A stretch of DNA of 64,000 bases. It comes from Pseudomonas gingeri. Its GTDB lineage: Bacteria > Pseudomonadota > Gammaproteobacteria > Pseudomonadales > Pseudomonadaceae. A program made the translations under genes and the position numbers. Position 1 is the first letter of the stretch. Each line of letters opens with the position of its first letter. Shown piece by piece: positions 1 through 8,584 of this stretch. The stretch lies in the NCBI RefSeq assembly GCF_013386115.1, contig NZ_JACAOR010000008.1, forward strand, positions 199,398-263,397. The letters run 5' to 3'. Below the pieces are notes generated by a model. It saw nothing but the letters and a program-made list of their open reading frames with translations, ran no database searches and was not told the DNA's origin.

Positions 1-257
1 GAAGGCGTCCGGGCGGGCGGTGCAGGGTTCAAGGGCCTCTTCGTGGGCAAGCCCACTCCCACAATGACCATCGCGTCAGGCGCACATCTTGTGCACGGCG
101 CAATCCTTGTGGGAGCTGGCTTGCCAGCGAAGGCGTGCGGGCGGGCAGTGTAGGGCTCAAGGGCCTCTTCGTGGGCAAGCCCACTCCCACAATGACCACC
201 ACGCCAGGCGCACATCTTGTGCACGCCGCGATCCTTGTGGGAGCTGGCTTGCCAGCG
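1..257. repeat. Tandem duplication (128 bp x 2) of a REP pair
   Basis: Positions 1-128 and 129-256 are two head-to-tail copies of the same 128-bp block, differing at roughly nine positions. Each copy carries one REP-like palindrome in each orientation (cores GGGCAAGCCCACTCCCAC and GTGGGAGCTGGCTTGCC). The window starts inside the array, so more copies may lie upstream. No gene is seen here. Confidence 0.85.
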
Positions 258-284
258 ATGAGGCGCGGGCGGGCGCCGATGATC

Positions 285-1241
285 TCAGGTGGCCAGACGC
301 ACATGCCCCATTTCATAGGCCGCCAGCTCGGCCTGGTGGGCCGCGAGGATCTCCGGCAGGGAGCCGCGCAGGTACTCGACCCAGGTCTTGATCTTGGCGT
401 CCAGGTACTGGCGCGACGGGTAGATCGCGTACAGGTTCAGTTCCTGGGAGCGGTAGTTGGGCATCATGCGCACCAGGCTGCCGTTGCGCAGGCCCTCGAT
501 GGCGGCGTACACCGGCAACACGCCGACGCCCATGCCGCTGGTGATCGCCGCTTTCATCGCGTCGGCCGAGTTGACCAGGAACGGCGAGCTGGACAGGGTC
601 ACCGCCTCCTGGCCGTCAGGACCGTTGAAGATCCAGTTGTCCAGGGCGGTCACCGGGCTGACCAGGCGCAGGCAGGCGTGGTTGAGCAGTTCGCTGGGCT
701 TGCGCGCGCAACCGTTGGCCTTCACATAGTCGGGCGAGGCACAGACGATGCTGTAGGTGATGCCCAGGCGCTGGGAGACAAAACCCGAATCCGGCAGCTC
801 CTTGGCGAGCACGATGGACACGTCGTAGCCCTCGTCCAGCAGGTCCGGCACGCGGTTGGCCAGGGTCAGGTCGAAGGTCACGTCGGGATGGGTCTTGCGA
901 TAACGGGCGATGGCGTCGATCACGAAATGCTGGCCGACCCCGGTCATGGTGTGCACTTTCAACAGCCCGGCGGGCCGGGCATGGGCATCGCTGGCCTCGG
1001 CCTCCGCTTCCTCGACGTAGGCGAGGATCTGCTCGCAGCGCAGCAGATAACGCTTGCCGGCCTCGGTCAGGGCGATGCGGCGGGTGGTGCGGTTGAGCAG
1101 GCGGGTTTGCAGATGGGCTTCCAGGTTGGAGACCGCGCGCGAGACATTGGCCGTCGTGGTGTCCAGTTGCACGGCGGCGGCAGTGAAGCTCCCGGCTTCG
1201 GCCACGCAACTGAAGGCGCGCATGTTTTGCAGAGTGTCCAT
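285..1241 (-). CDS. LysR-family transcriptional regulator
   Basis: A 318-residue protein of normal LysR length. The N-terminus (MDTLQNMRAFSCVAEAGSFT) and the following ANVSRAVSNLE segment form the winged helix-turn-helix, at about residues 5-65. The rest fits the periplasmic-binding-protein-like effector domain used to sense a small co-inducer. An AGAGAAC ribosome-binding site precedes the ATG. It lies 96 bp downstream of the 759-residue gene on the same strand, with no divergent neighbour in view, so its target cannot be read from context. It belongs to the large CrgA/DhcR-like LysR set of pseudomonads. The family call is secure; the regulon is unknown. Confidence 0.9.
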   Translation of the reverse strand: MDTLQNMRAFSCVAEAGSFTAAAVQLDTTTANVSRAVSNLEAHLQTRLLNRTTRRIALTEAGKRYLLRCEQILAYVEEAEAEASDAHARPAGLLKVHTMTGVGQHFVIDAIARYRKTHPDVTFDLTLANRVPDLLDEGYDVSIVLAKELPDSGFVSQRLGITYSIVCASPDYVKANGCARKPSELLNHACLRLVSPVTALDNWIFNGPDGQEAVTLSSSPFLVNSADAMKAAITSGMGVGVLPVYAAIEGLRNGSLVRMMPNYRSQELNLYAIYPSRQYLDAKIKTWVEYLRGSLPEILAAHQAELAAYEMGHVRLAT

Positions 1242-1337
1242 GGGGTGTTCTCTGGGGCGATGACAAATTGTGACATGAAGTAACGGGGTGGTGTCAGCTT
1301 GTCGCGGGCCAGGAACGGTGTCTTTACGGCCAACGTC

Positions 1338-3617
1338 TCAGGTCACGCGCCAGGCCTCCTTCACCTTGGCCTCATAGTAACCGCTGATGTAGGCGGTCAA
1401 CATGGCTTTCAAGGCCTCCCGCGCTGCCGGCAAAGTGCTGGCGTCCGGTCGCTCGCGAGCGGCTTGTGCCGCGCTTAGCAAGGTGTCCACCGCGTCCGAG
1501 GGGGCAATCCGTGCCTTGATCGTCGCCAGTTCACGGCGCAGCAGCGTGCCTTTGCCCGGGTCGGCGATGTTGTTCCGCAGGGTGTCGAAGGCCTGCACAT
1601 GCTTGTCGACGTAGCCGTCCCACCAGGTCGTATCCTGGCCCGGGGCCAGCTTGCCCAGGGCAATCGGCAGCAGCAGATCCAGGGACTGGCTGCCCAGTTG
1701 CTCGTCGAACAGGGTGTTGACCTGGCTGCCGGTGGCGCCTTCCAGGGTGATCGGCGTGGGTGTCGGGATGGCCTGGCTGAAGGCATCCTTTTGCGTGAGG
1801 AAGCGCTGGGTCAGCAACAGCGCCGGTTCTCCGTCCTTGAGTTTCAGCGCGAACCTGGCCGAGGTCCCGTGGGATTGATAGAGCACCGTGCCGCCGATCA
1901 GGGCAATGATCGGCGCGCTGTCGAAGTTTTCGACCCCGGCGCTGGAGAGCCCGCCGGCGATCAGTTTCTGCACGCTTTCCAGGGTGTTGAACTGGCCGGA
2001 CACGACGATATCCAGGTAGGTGCCGGACAGGTGCGGGTCGTCCTCCTTCACGGATGCCAGGCTGATCTTCACCCCGGCGTCGAGGCTCACGCCCCACGAC
2101 AGCTTCGCTTTCGGTTCGACGGAAAGGGTCCGGGTCTCGGTGTTGGCCTTGGCGGTATAGCGTTTCAGGGTGTCCGGCCGGAACAGCGCCAGGTGCTGCT
2201 CCAGCAATTGGCGAATAGTGGCGTCCGCGTCGGCATCGATGGTTCGGGCGATCTTGAGGTGGACGTACTGCTCTGTCAGTTGCCGTGAGCGCTGGTCGAG
2301 GCCCTGGCTGATCTCGCGCAATTGCTCGGCGTTCTTGCCGTCCAGCACGGCGCGGGTCAACTGGTGGCTGCTGTCGACGACATGGGCCTGCATCGCGCGG
2401 ATCAGTTGCCGCGCATCGGGGCCGTACTCCCCGACGCCCTCCAGGCGCTGCTCGGCGGTGACCGGGTTCAGTTCGTAGAGCCCGATGATATCCAGGGCCT
2501 GGGCTTTCTCGGTTTTCAGCACATCGGCCCTCGCCTGCGCCTGGACCTGGAGCACGCCCAACCCATCGAACGCCATCGTCGCGCTGGCCGCGACCCGCTG
2601 GCCGGATTCGATCTGGAAGGGTTGGGGCAGGGGCTGGTGGCTCTTGAACAGCGGGCAGGGGTTGCCGCTTTTTCGCAGTTCGTCGCCAAGCCACGCCTGG
2701 CTGAGGGAGGCCAGGCGGATATTGCGCTGATAGTTGTTGCAGGCGCTGAGCAAGGGTTTTGCCTGCATCAGCAGGTCGCGCTTGGAGCCATTCCACCAGG
2801 CCCATTTGGACAGGCTGTTGGCCCGGACGTAGGTGTCCAGGTTGCTGTATTTCCTGGTGTAGACCGTTTCGTGGCCCATGCCCAGTTCCAGCGAGACGGC
2901 ATTGGCCAGATGCAGGCGGCCTGTCACCCGCTTGTCGACGCTGGTGGTGTCCTTGATGATGCGGGTCTGCGTGGTCTCCAGCTTTGACGACAGCCCAACA
3001 TTCGGCCCGATACTGGCGCCGCCCAGCGCCCCCGTGCCGACCTGCACCCCGATCCGCGCATCCCAGCCCTGGGACCCGCCTTCGCCGACCGTCGCCCGGC
3101 TTTTGGCCAGGGCCTGGTCCAGCGAGTTCTTCAGGTGCACGCTCAAGCTCGCGCGAAATTGCCACTTGAGCACCCGGCACAGGCGTTGCTGCTGTTGGTT
3201 TTCGCCTGCGCCGGGCAGGTTGGCAAAGGTGTGCTGGGCGGTCTTGAAGTAGCGATAGAGAACCTGCAGTTCCTGCTTGCCGAGGCTGTCGAGGTCGTTG
3301 GCGCGAAGGGCGGGCAGGGCTTGCGCGTGAAGTTTCTGCAACGGTTCGAGGGCCTGTTGTTGCGTGGCCGGGAGACTGTCCTGCAGGCGCTGCATGATGC
3401 GCTCGACGGCGCCTCCGAAGTGTTCGCCGGCAGCTTGCGGCTGCCTGGCGGCGTCGATACCTTGCAGGTTGTCGCCGAGGCAGGTATCGCCCGCTTGCAG
3501 GTCGGGCGCGTGATGGAAGATCGAGTATTTTTCCTTGTAGCTGATCAGGCTCGGTTGTCCGGCGGACGGGTGAAACAACGAGGTGGGACGTGCCTGTAGC
3601 GCATCAAGGGGACTCAT
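1338..3617 (-). CDS. Large protein of unknown function, possible type III-type effector or toxin
   Basis: I do not recognise this 759-residue protein. It has no signal peptide and no membrane segment. An N-terminal helical, Gln-rich part (about 60-160) is followed by a glycine-rich, beta-prone stretch with alternating residues (about 185-250, for example IGVQVGTGALGG). A helical middle comes next, then a second beta-prone stretch (about 490-560, for example LSWGVSLDAGVKISL) and a C-terminal helical part. An AGGAG sits ahead of the ATG. It is the last gene of a three-gene unit and starts 6 bp after the preceding stop. The two upstream genes are small and chaperone-like, and a chaperone directly upstream of its client is the usual arrangement for type III effectors. 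No secretion apparatus or hrp box is visible, so the effector idea is inference only. GC content and codon use resemble the neighbours. Confidence 0.75.
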   Translation of the reverse strand: MSPLDALQARPTSLFHPSAGQPSLISYKEKYSIFHHAPDLQAGDTCLGDNLQGIDAARQPQAAGEHFGGAVERIMQRLQDSLPATQQQALEPLQKLHAQALPALRANDLDSLGKQELQVLYRYFKTAQHTFANLPGAGENQQQQRLCRVLKWQFRASLSVHLKNSLDQALAKSRATVGEGGSQGWDARIGVQVGTGALGGASIGPNVGLSSKLETTQTRIIKDTTSVDKRVTGRLHLANAVSLELGMGHETVYTRKYSNLDTYVRANSLSKWAWWNGSKRDLLMQAKPLLSACNNYQRNIRLASLSQAWLGDELRKSGNPCPLFKSHQPLPQPFQIESGQRVAASATMAFDGLGVLQVQAQARADVLKTEKAQALDIIGLYELNPVTAEQRLEGVGEYGPDARQLIRAMQAHVVDSSHQLTRAVLDGKNAEQLREISQGLDQRSRQLTEQYVHLKIARTIDADADATIRQLLEQHLALFRPDTLKRYTAKANTETRTLSVEPKAKLSWGVSLDAGVKISLASVKEDDPHLSGTYLDIVVSGQFNTLESVQKLIAGGLSSAGVENFDSAPIIALIGGTVLYQSHGTSARFALKLKDGEPALLLTQRFLTQKDAFSQAIPTPTPITLEGATGSQVNTLFDEQLGSQSLDLLLPIALGKLAPGQDTTWWDGYVDKHVQAFDTLRNNIADPGKGTLLRRELATIKARIAPSDAVDTLLSAAQAARERPDASTLPAAREALKAMLTAYISGYYEAKVKEAWRVT

Positions 3618-3623
3618 GGGCGA

Positions 3624-3974
3624 TCACTCCTGCGCCAGCGGCGCATGGCAACGTTGCAGGAACAGTTCGCAGGTGTCGAGGATGGCCGTCCTGTCGGGAA
3701 ACGGCAGCCTGAGGAACAGGGCCTGGGCAGCCTGTTCCTGGAACCAGGTGTCGAACAGCAAAGCCATGGAGCCGCCGGGCGCCCGGATAACGAAGTCAGA
3801 GGCTGGCGCATCGACGACCGGCGGCGTGAGCATGAGCAGCAGTCCCTGCTGGCCGTATTCCAGCCACAGCCTGCGGTCGTCGTGATCCAGCGCGATCTGG
3901 AAGTAGTCGGCCTGGCTGTCGGGCATCAGCCTGTGTAGCTGGCGAATCAGGTCGTTGCGGCTGGCGTCGGACAT
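3624..3974 (-). CDS. Small protein, CesT-like chaperone candidate
   Basis: This 116-residue acidic protein has no signal peptide. The N-terminal helix (LIRQLHRLM), a central run of beta strands (LWLEYGQQGLLLML) and a C-terminal segment (ALFLRLPFPDRT, then a helix) resemble the order of elements in CesT-type secretion chaperones. The similarity is one of pattern, not a recognised signature. It begins 15 bp after the 138-residue gene and ends 6 bp before the 759-residue gene, so the three are almost certainly co-transcribed. If the chaperone reading is right, the downstream large protein would be its client. Confidence 0.7.
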   Translation of the reverse strand: MSDASRNDLIRQLHRLMPDSQADYFQIALDHDDRRLWLEYGQQGLLLMLTPPVVDAPASDFVIRAPGGSMALLFDTWFQEQAAQALFLRLPFPDRTAILDTCELFLQRCHAPLAQE

Positions 3975-3989
3975 GACTGCTGGTCCTGT

Positions 3990-4406
3990 TCAGTGGGCCG
4001 TATGCTTGGCGGCGTTCGAGAGATTGAAAAAGCTGGCCAGGCCGCGCAGGGTCTGGTCCTGGGACGCCCCCTCGATGATCAGGCCGCTGATGACCGGGCT
4101 CGGGCCCTGGCAGTCGATACTCATGTAGTGCCGGCACAGGCTCAGGTTCAGCCGCAGCCACTGTTGCACGCCGATGGCCTCGACCCCGTGCAGGGTGCGG
4201 CGCACCACGTAGGCGTCGGCATACTCGAGCGTGCAGGGATCGCCGTCGAGGGTGTGGAAGTGCAGGCGTTCGTCGCGCTGTTCGACGGCGATGCCGAGGT
4301 GCTGCACCAGGCATTCCTGCAAGGCGTCCAGGGGCGCCGGAGGGACGGGCACGAGAGACGGGTTGAAGCGGTCGCGGCGTTTCTGCAGTTCAAGAGACAG
4401 GTTCAT
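3990..4406 (-). CDS. Small protein, second chaperone-like candidate
   Basis: A 138-residue protein and the first gene of the three-gene minus-strand unit. It has a proline-rich linker (VPVPPAPLDAL), then a helix, alternating strands (LHFHTLDGDPCTLEY) and a C-terminal helix (LRGLASFFNLSNAA). I see no enzyme motif, signal peptide or membrane span. Size and secondary-structure order are compatible with a CesT/AvrF-type chaperone, though I recognise no diagnostic residues. I found no hrp-box pair (GGAACC...CCAC) in the 269 bp upstream. Its own function is open; its linkage to the next two genes is firm. Confidence 0.7.
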   Translation of the reverse strand: MNLSLELQKRRDRFNPSLVPVPPAPLDALQECLVQHLGIAVEQRDERLHFHTLDGDPCTLEYADAYVVRRTLHGVEAIGVQQWLRLNLSLCRHYMSIDCQGPSPVISGLIIEGASQDQTLRGLASFFNLSNAAKHTAH

Positions 4407-4675
4407 CGGATGCCTCTGCCTTGTGTTCTTGTTGTCAGGCTGGTGCCAGGTCGGTGTAGGACGAAGCCTCGCACGCCCCTGCAGCCGGCCAATATCACAT
4501 TGCGCTCATCCTCCGGCGCCCCGGATTCCCGGTCGTTGCCAGCTCCGTCGCCAGGACACGGATTATCTCGGGAACGGTAACAAACATTCGCAGGAAGCCC
4601 CGCTTATCGCCGCCTCGGGCGCCCCCTAGAATTGCCGCTCCAGAGCTTCTCCATCCATGTCGGGAATTTGCAGCA
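4407..4675. other. Divergent intergenic region
   Basis: This stretch separates the minus-strand three-gene unit from the plus-strand efflux operon and must hold promoters for both. A TAGAAT hexamer at about 4626-4631 could be a -10 box for the efflux operon, but no good -35 accompanies it. I see no repeat, terminator or RNA gene. Confidence 0.4.
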
Positions 4676-6187
4676 GTGCCGCGTCGCATCAGCAGAGAGC
4701 TGAAGACTCTCAGTGTTTGGGCCTTATCGTTAGCAATCGGCGGCTGCATCGGAACCGGAGGTATTGCCCCACAAGGCAAGACCCTGGCCGCCAATACCCT
4801 GGCCACCGACGAGGCGATCCAGAGCGCCGCCCGCGATGCGCACTGGCCGACCGCCCGCTGGTGGCAGGTCTACGGTGACCCGCAACTCGACCAATGGATC
4901 AGCCAGGCCATGCAGGGCAGCCCGAGCCTGGCCATGGCCGCCGCGCGCGTGCGCCAGGCCCGGGCCATGGCCGGGGTCGCCGAATCGGCCGAGTCGCTGC
5001 AGATCAAGGGGGATGCCAGCCTCAAGCGCCATCAATGGGCCAACGATCAGTTCTATGGTCCCGGCGAACTGGCCGACTCGAACACCTGGGACAACAATGC
5101 GGGCCTGGGCCTGAGTTATTCCCTCGACCTCTGGGGCCGCGACAGCAATGCCAGCGAACGCGCCGTGGACCTGGCGCACATGAGCGTCGCCGAGGAGCGC
5201 CAGGCCCGGCTCGAGTTGCAGGACAATATCGTGCGCGCCTATATCCAGCTGTCGCTGCACTACGCCCAGCGCGATATCGTCGAGGCGACCCTCAGGCAGC
5301 AGACACAGATTCTCGACCTGGCGCAGAGGCGCCTGAACGGCGGACTCGGTACCCACTTCGAAGTCAGCCAGGCGCAGACACCGCTGCCCGAGACCCATCG
5401 GCAACTGGATGCCCTGGACGAAGAGATCGCCCTGAGCCGTAACCAGCTGGCGGCCCTGGCCGGTTTCGGTCCGGGCGAGGGCGCGCGGTTGCGGCGTCCG
5501 GCGCTGTCCCTGCGGACCGCGCTGAAACTGCCATCGGCGTTGCCCGTCGAACTGCTGGGCCAGCGTCCCGATGTGGTTGCCAGCCGCTGGCAGGTGGCGG
5601 CGCAGGCCCGTGGTATCGATGTGGCCCACGCCGGCTTCTATCCCAATGTCGACCTGGTCGGTAGCCTCGGCTACATGGCCACGGGCGGTGGCATGCTGGA
5701 ATTCCTCGCCGCCCGGAAATTCAACTACAGCGTCGGCCCGGCGATCTCCCTGCCGATCTTCGACGGTGGCCGCCTGCGCGCGGAACTGGGTGAAGCCACC
5801 GCCGGCTACGATATCGCGGTCGCCCACTACAACCAGACGCTGATCAATGCCCTCAAGGGCATTTCCGACCGCCTGATACGCCGCGAGTCGATGGACAAGC
5901 AGCAGGTCTTTGCCGCCGAGTCGGTGGCGGCGGCGCAGAAGACCTACGACATCGCCATGCTCGCCTACCAGCGCGGCCTGACCGACTACCTCAATGTGCT
6001 CAATGCCCAGACCCTGCTGTTCCATCAGCAGCAGGTCGAGCAGCAGGTCCAGGCCGCGCGCCTGAGCGCCCATGCCGAACTGGTCACCGCCCTCGGCGGC
6101 GGGTTGGGCGCGGGCAACGATGTACCGGCGCCGGAGCGTGGCGTGCCGGGCAAACCTCCTGCGGTGCTGGCCGCCTTCGATCACTGA
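4676..6187 (+). CDS. NodT-family outer-membrane efflux lipoprotein
   Basis: Outer-membrane channel of a tripartite efflux pump (OprM/NodT family, two OEP repeats). Of 503 residues, the N-terminus carries a signal peptide ending in a lipobox (SLAIGGC), so the mature protein is probably an outer-membrane lipoprotein. WWQVYGDPQLDQWISQA is the typical start of the first OEP repeat, and LLGQRPDVVASRWQV (about 290-305) is the family signature between the repeats. The start is GTG with no strong ribosome-binding site; no upstream in-frame start is better. It is followed 10 bp later by a FUSC transporter, DUF1656 and an HlyD adaptor, so it supplies the outer-membrane exit for that system. Confidence 0.93.
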   Translation: MPRRISRELKTLSVWALSLAIGGCIGTGGIAPQGKTLAANTLATDEAIQSAARDAHWPTARWWQVYGDPQLDQWISQAMQGSPSLAMAAARVRQARAMAGVAESAESLQIKGDASLKRHQWANDQFYGPGELADSNTWDNNAGLGLSYSLDLWGRDSNASERAVDLAHMSVAEERQARLELQDNIVRAYIQLSLHYAQRDIVEATLRQQTQILDLAQRRLNGGLGTHFEVSQAQTPLPETHRQLDALDEEIALSRNQLAALAGFGPGEGARLRRPALSLRTALKLPSALPVELLGQRPDVVASRWQVAAQARGIDVAHAGFYPNVDLVGSLGYMATGGGMLEFLAARKFNYSVGPAISLPIFDGGRLRAELGEATAGYDIAVAHYNQTLINALKGISDRLIRRESMDKQQVFAAESVAAAQKTYDIAMLAYQRGLTDYLNVLNAQTLLFHQQQVEQQVQAARLSAHAELVTALGGGLGAGNDVPAPERGVPGKPPAVLAAFDH

Positions 6188-6197
6188 GAACCGCGTC

Positions 6198-8384
6198 ATG
6201 ACTCCCTTGCCCGCCCCGGTGCGCTGGCTGTATTCCCTCGAATGGCGTCGCGGCTTCTTTGACTGGGCCCGCAGCGACGGCGTGACCTGGGTGTATATCT
6301 TCAAGACCCTGGCCGCCGCCTTCCTGACCCTGTGGCTGGCCATGCGCCTGGAGCTGCCCCAGCCGCGCACCGCGATGATCACGGTGTTTATCGTCATGCA
6401 GCCGCAAAGCGGGCATGTGTTTGCCAAGAGTTTCTACCGGCTCTTGGGCACCCTGGCCGGGTCGGCGGTGATGGTGCTGCTGATCGCCCTGTTCGCGCAG
6501 AACACCGAGCTGTTTCTCGGCGCGCTGGCGATCTGGATCGGGACCTGTTCGGCGGGGGCGGCGCGCAATCGCAACTTCCGCGCCTATGGTTTCGTGCTGG
6601 CGGGCTACACCGCCGCCATGGTCGGCCTGCCCGCCCTGGCCCATCCCGAAGGGGCCTTCATGGCGGCGGTGTGGCGGGTGCTGGAAATCTCCCTGGGGAT
6701 CGTCTGCTCGACCTTCGTCAGTGCGGCGATTCTCCCGCAGAGCGCCAGCGCGGCCATGCGCAACGCGCTCTACCAGCGCTTCGGCGCGTTTGCCGGGTTT
6801 GTCGGCAGCGGCCTGCGCGCGCCCCATGCCGGCGCGGCATTCGAAACCGCCAACATCGGCTTTATCGCCCAGGCCGTGGGCCTTGAGGGCCTGCGCAGCG
6901 TCACCGTGTTCGAAGACCCGCACATGCGTCGGCGCAACGGGCGGTTGAACCGATTGAACAGCGAGTTCATGACCCTGACCACCCGCTTCAATGCCCTGCA
7001 TCAATTGCTTGAACGCCTGCGCAGCCGCGGACCGCTGCAGGTGCTGGCGGCCATCGAACCGGGCTTCCTGGGCCTTGCCGAACTGCTCGACGGTTTTGCC
7101 GGACGGGCGCTGACCGATGCCGATGCCAGGCGGCTGGCCGTGCAACTGGCGGACTACAAGCTGGCCTTGCCGCAACGGGTGCGCAGCCTGCGGGCGCGCT
7201 TCGAGGAAGGCGACCCGGACGCGGCCGGGCAGCTGGAGTTTCATACCGCCTTCGAGCTGCTCTACCGCTTTGTCGAGGAACTGCACAGCTATGCGCTGAC
7301 CCATGCCTCCCTGGCCGACCATCGTCATGAGCGCGAACAGTGGGACGAGCCCTATGTGCCGAAGACCAACTGGCTCGCGGCGGCCGCCTCGGGGATCCGT
7401 GGCGCCTTTATCCTGATCGTGCTCGGCAGCTACTGGGTGGCGACCGCCTGGCCGAGCGGGGCGACCATGACCCTGATCGCCGCCGCCACGGTCGGCCTGT
7501 CGGCGGCCACCCCGAACCCCAAGCGCATGGCCTTCCAGATGGCCTGCGGGACCTTGCTCGGGGCGCTGATCGGCTTCGTCGAGATGTTCTTCATCTTTCC
7601 TTCCATCGACGGTTTCGCCCTGCTGTGCATGGTCCTGGCACCGGTATTCGTGTTCGGTGCTTTCCTCGCTTCGCGCCCGGCCTGGATGGGTGTCGGCGTG
7701 GGCCTGCTGATCTTCTTCAGCACCGGCTCGGTCCCGGACAACCTGACGATCTACAACCCCTACGGTTTTATCAACGACTATATCGGCATGGTCATCGGCA
7801 TGCTGGTGTGCGCGGCGGCGGGGGCGATCATCCTGCCGCCCAACAGCCGCTGGCTGTGGCGGCGCCTGGAGCAGGACCTGCGCGAACAGGTGGTGTTCGC
7901 CATCAGCGGCAGGCTCAAGGGGCTGGGCTCGACCTTCGAAAGCGGCACCCGTGACCTGTTGCACCAGGCCTACGGTTTCGCCGCGGGGCAGCCGAAGGTG
8001 CAGAGCGAGCTGCTGCGCTGGATGTTCGTGGTGCTGGAGGTCGGCCACGCGGTCATCGAATTGCGCAAGGAACAGGCGGTCCTCCCGGTGCACCCGGCCT
8101 ATGCCGAAGCGCAGCCATGGCGCCAGTCGATCCGGGTCATGGGCCGCTCGCTGATGCGCCTGTTCATCCAGCCCAACGCGAGCAACCTGGAGCGCGCCTT
8201 GCTGGCGGTGGACCACGCCATCAGCCGGGTCCAGGCCACCGACGAACCTTTTGCCCGGCACTTCGATACCTCGGTGCTGCGCCGGGTCCAGAGCTACCTG
8301 CACTTTATCCGTACCTCGCTGCTGGACCCGCGCTCGCCGCTGGCGACCCTGGGCGGCGCACAAGGAAATTCCCATGCCCCGTGA
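6198..8384 (+). CDS. FUSC-family inner-membrane transporter (AaeB-like)
   Basis: A 728-residue inner-membrane protein of the aromatic-acid exporter/FUSC family (AaeB type). Two blocks of hydrophobic helices (about residues 20-170 and 385-530) are each followed by a soluble helical domain, the normal duplicated layout. The frame is open further upstream, but the ATG at 6198 is chosen because it follows the NodT stop by 10 bp and begins the conserved MTPLPAPVRWLYSLEWRRGFFDW region. Family members such as E. coli AaeB export aromatic carboxylic acids. The substrate here is not known. Confidence 0.9.
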   Translation: MTPLPAPVRWLYSLEWRRGFFDWARSDGVTWVYIFKTLAAAFLTLWLAMRLELPQPRTAMITVFIVMQPQSGHVFAKSFYRLLGTLAGSAVMVLLIALFAQNTELFLGALAIWIGTCSAGAARNRNFRAYGFVLAGYTAAMVGLPALAHPEGAFMAAVWRVLEISLGIVCSTFVSAAILPQSASAAMRNALYQRFGAFAGFVGSGLRAPHAGAAFETANIGFIAQAVGLEGLRSVTVFEDPHMRRRNGRLNRLNSEFMTLTTRFNALHQLLERLRSRGPLQVLAAIEPGFLGLAELLDGFAGRALTDADARRLAVQLADYKLALPQRVRSLRARFEEGDPDAAGQLEFHTAFELLYRFVEELHSYALTHASLADHRHEREQWDEPYVPKTNWLAAAASGIRGAFILIVLGSYWVATAWPSGATMTLIAAATVGLSAATPNPKRMAFQMACGTLLGALIGFVEMFFIFPSIDGFALLCMVLAPVFVFGAFLASRPAWMGVGVGLLIFFSTGSVPDNLTIYNPYGFINDYIGMVIGMLVCAAAGAIILPPNSRWLWRRLEQDLREQVVFAISGRLKGLGSTFESGTRDLLHQAYGFAAGQPKVQSELLRWMFVVLEVGHAVIELRKEQAVLPVHPAYAEAQPWRQSIRVMGRSLMRLFIQPNASNLERALLAVDHAISRVQATDEPFARHFDTSVLRRVQSYLHFIRTSLLDPRSPLATLGGAQGNSHAP

Positions 8385-8574
8385 AATCGCGTTCCACGGT
8401 CTCTACCTGCCGGCCATGACCCTGTTGTTCCTGATCGCCGCCGGCGTCGGTTGGGCGCTCGACCGTTTTATCGCCAGCCATGACCTGTACCGCTTCTTCT
8501 GGCACCCGGCGTTGCTGCGCCTGAGCCTGTTCAGCTGCATTTTCGGCGCCCTGGCGCTCACTGTTTACCGTTGA
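8374..8574 (+). CDS. DUF1656 small membrane protein (AaeX-like)
   Basis: A 66-residue protein with two predicted membrane helices (LPAMTLLFLIAAGVGWAL and LSLFSCIFGALALTVY). It matches the DUF1656/AaeX family, which is found almost only between FUSC-type transporters and HlyD adaptors. The ATG at 8374 lies inside the FUSC gene and the two overlap by 11 bp, pointing to translational coupling. The open frame runs further upstream, but that part is antisense-like filler in the FUSC gene. The biochemical role of the family is not established. Confidence 0.88.
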   Translation: MPREIAFHGLYLPAMTLLFLIAAGVGWALDRFIASHDLYRFFWHPALLRLSLFSCIFGALALTVYR

Positions 8575-8584
8575 GAACGACCTG

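Noticed and set aside
4407..4675. Possible HrpL-dependent hrp box ahead of the three-gene unit
   Set aside because: Looked for GGAACC and CCAC with the usual spacing on the minus strand and did not find it.
4730..6427. Long open frame antisense to the NodT gene
   Set aside because: Repetitive Arg/Gly/Val-rich translation typical of antisense frames; the NodT lipoprotein is recognisable on the other strand.
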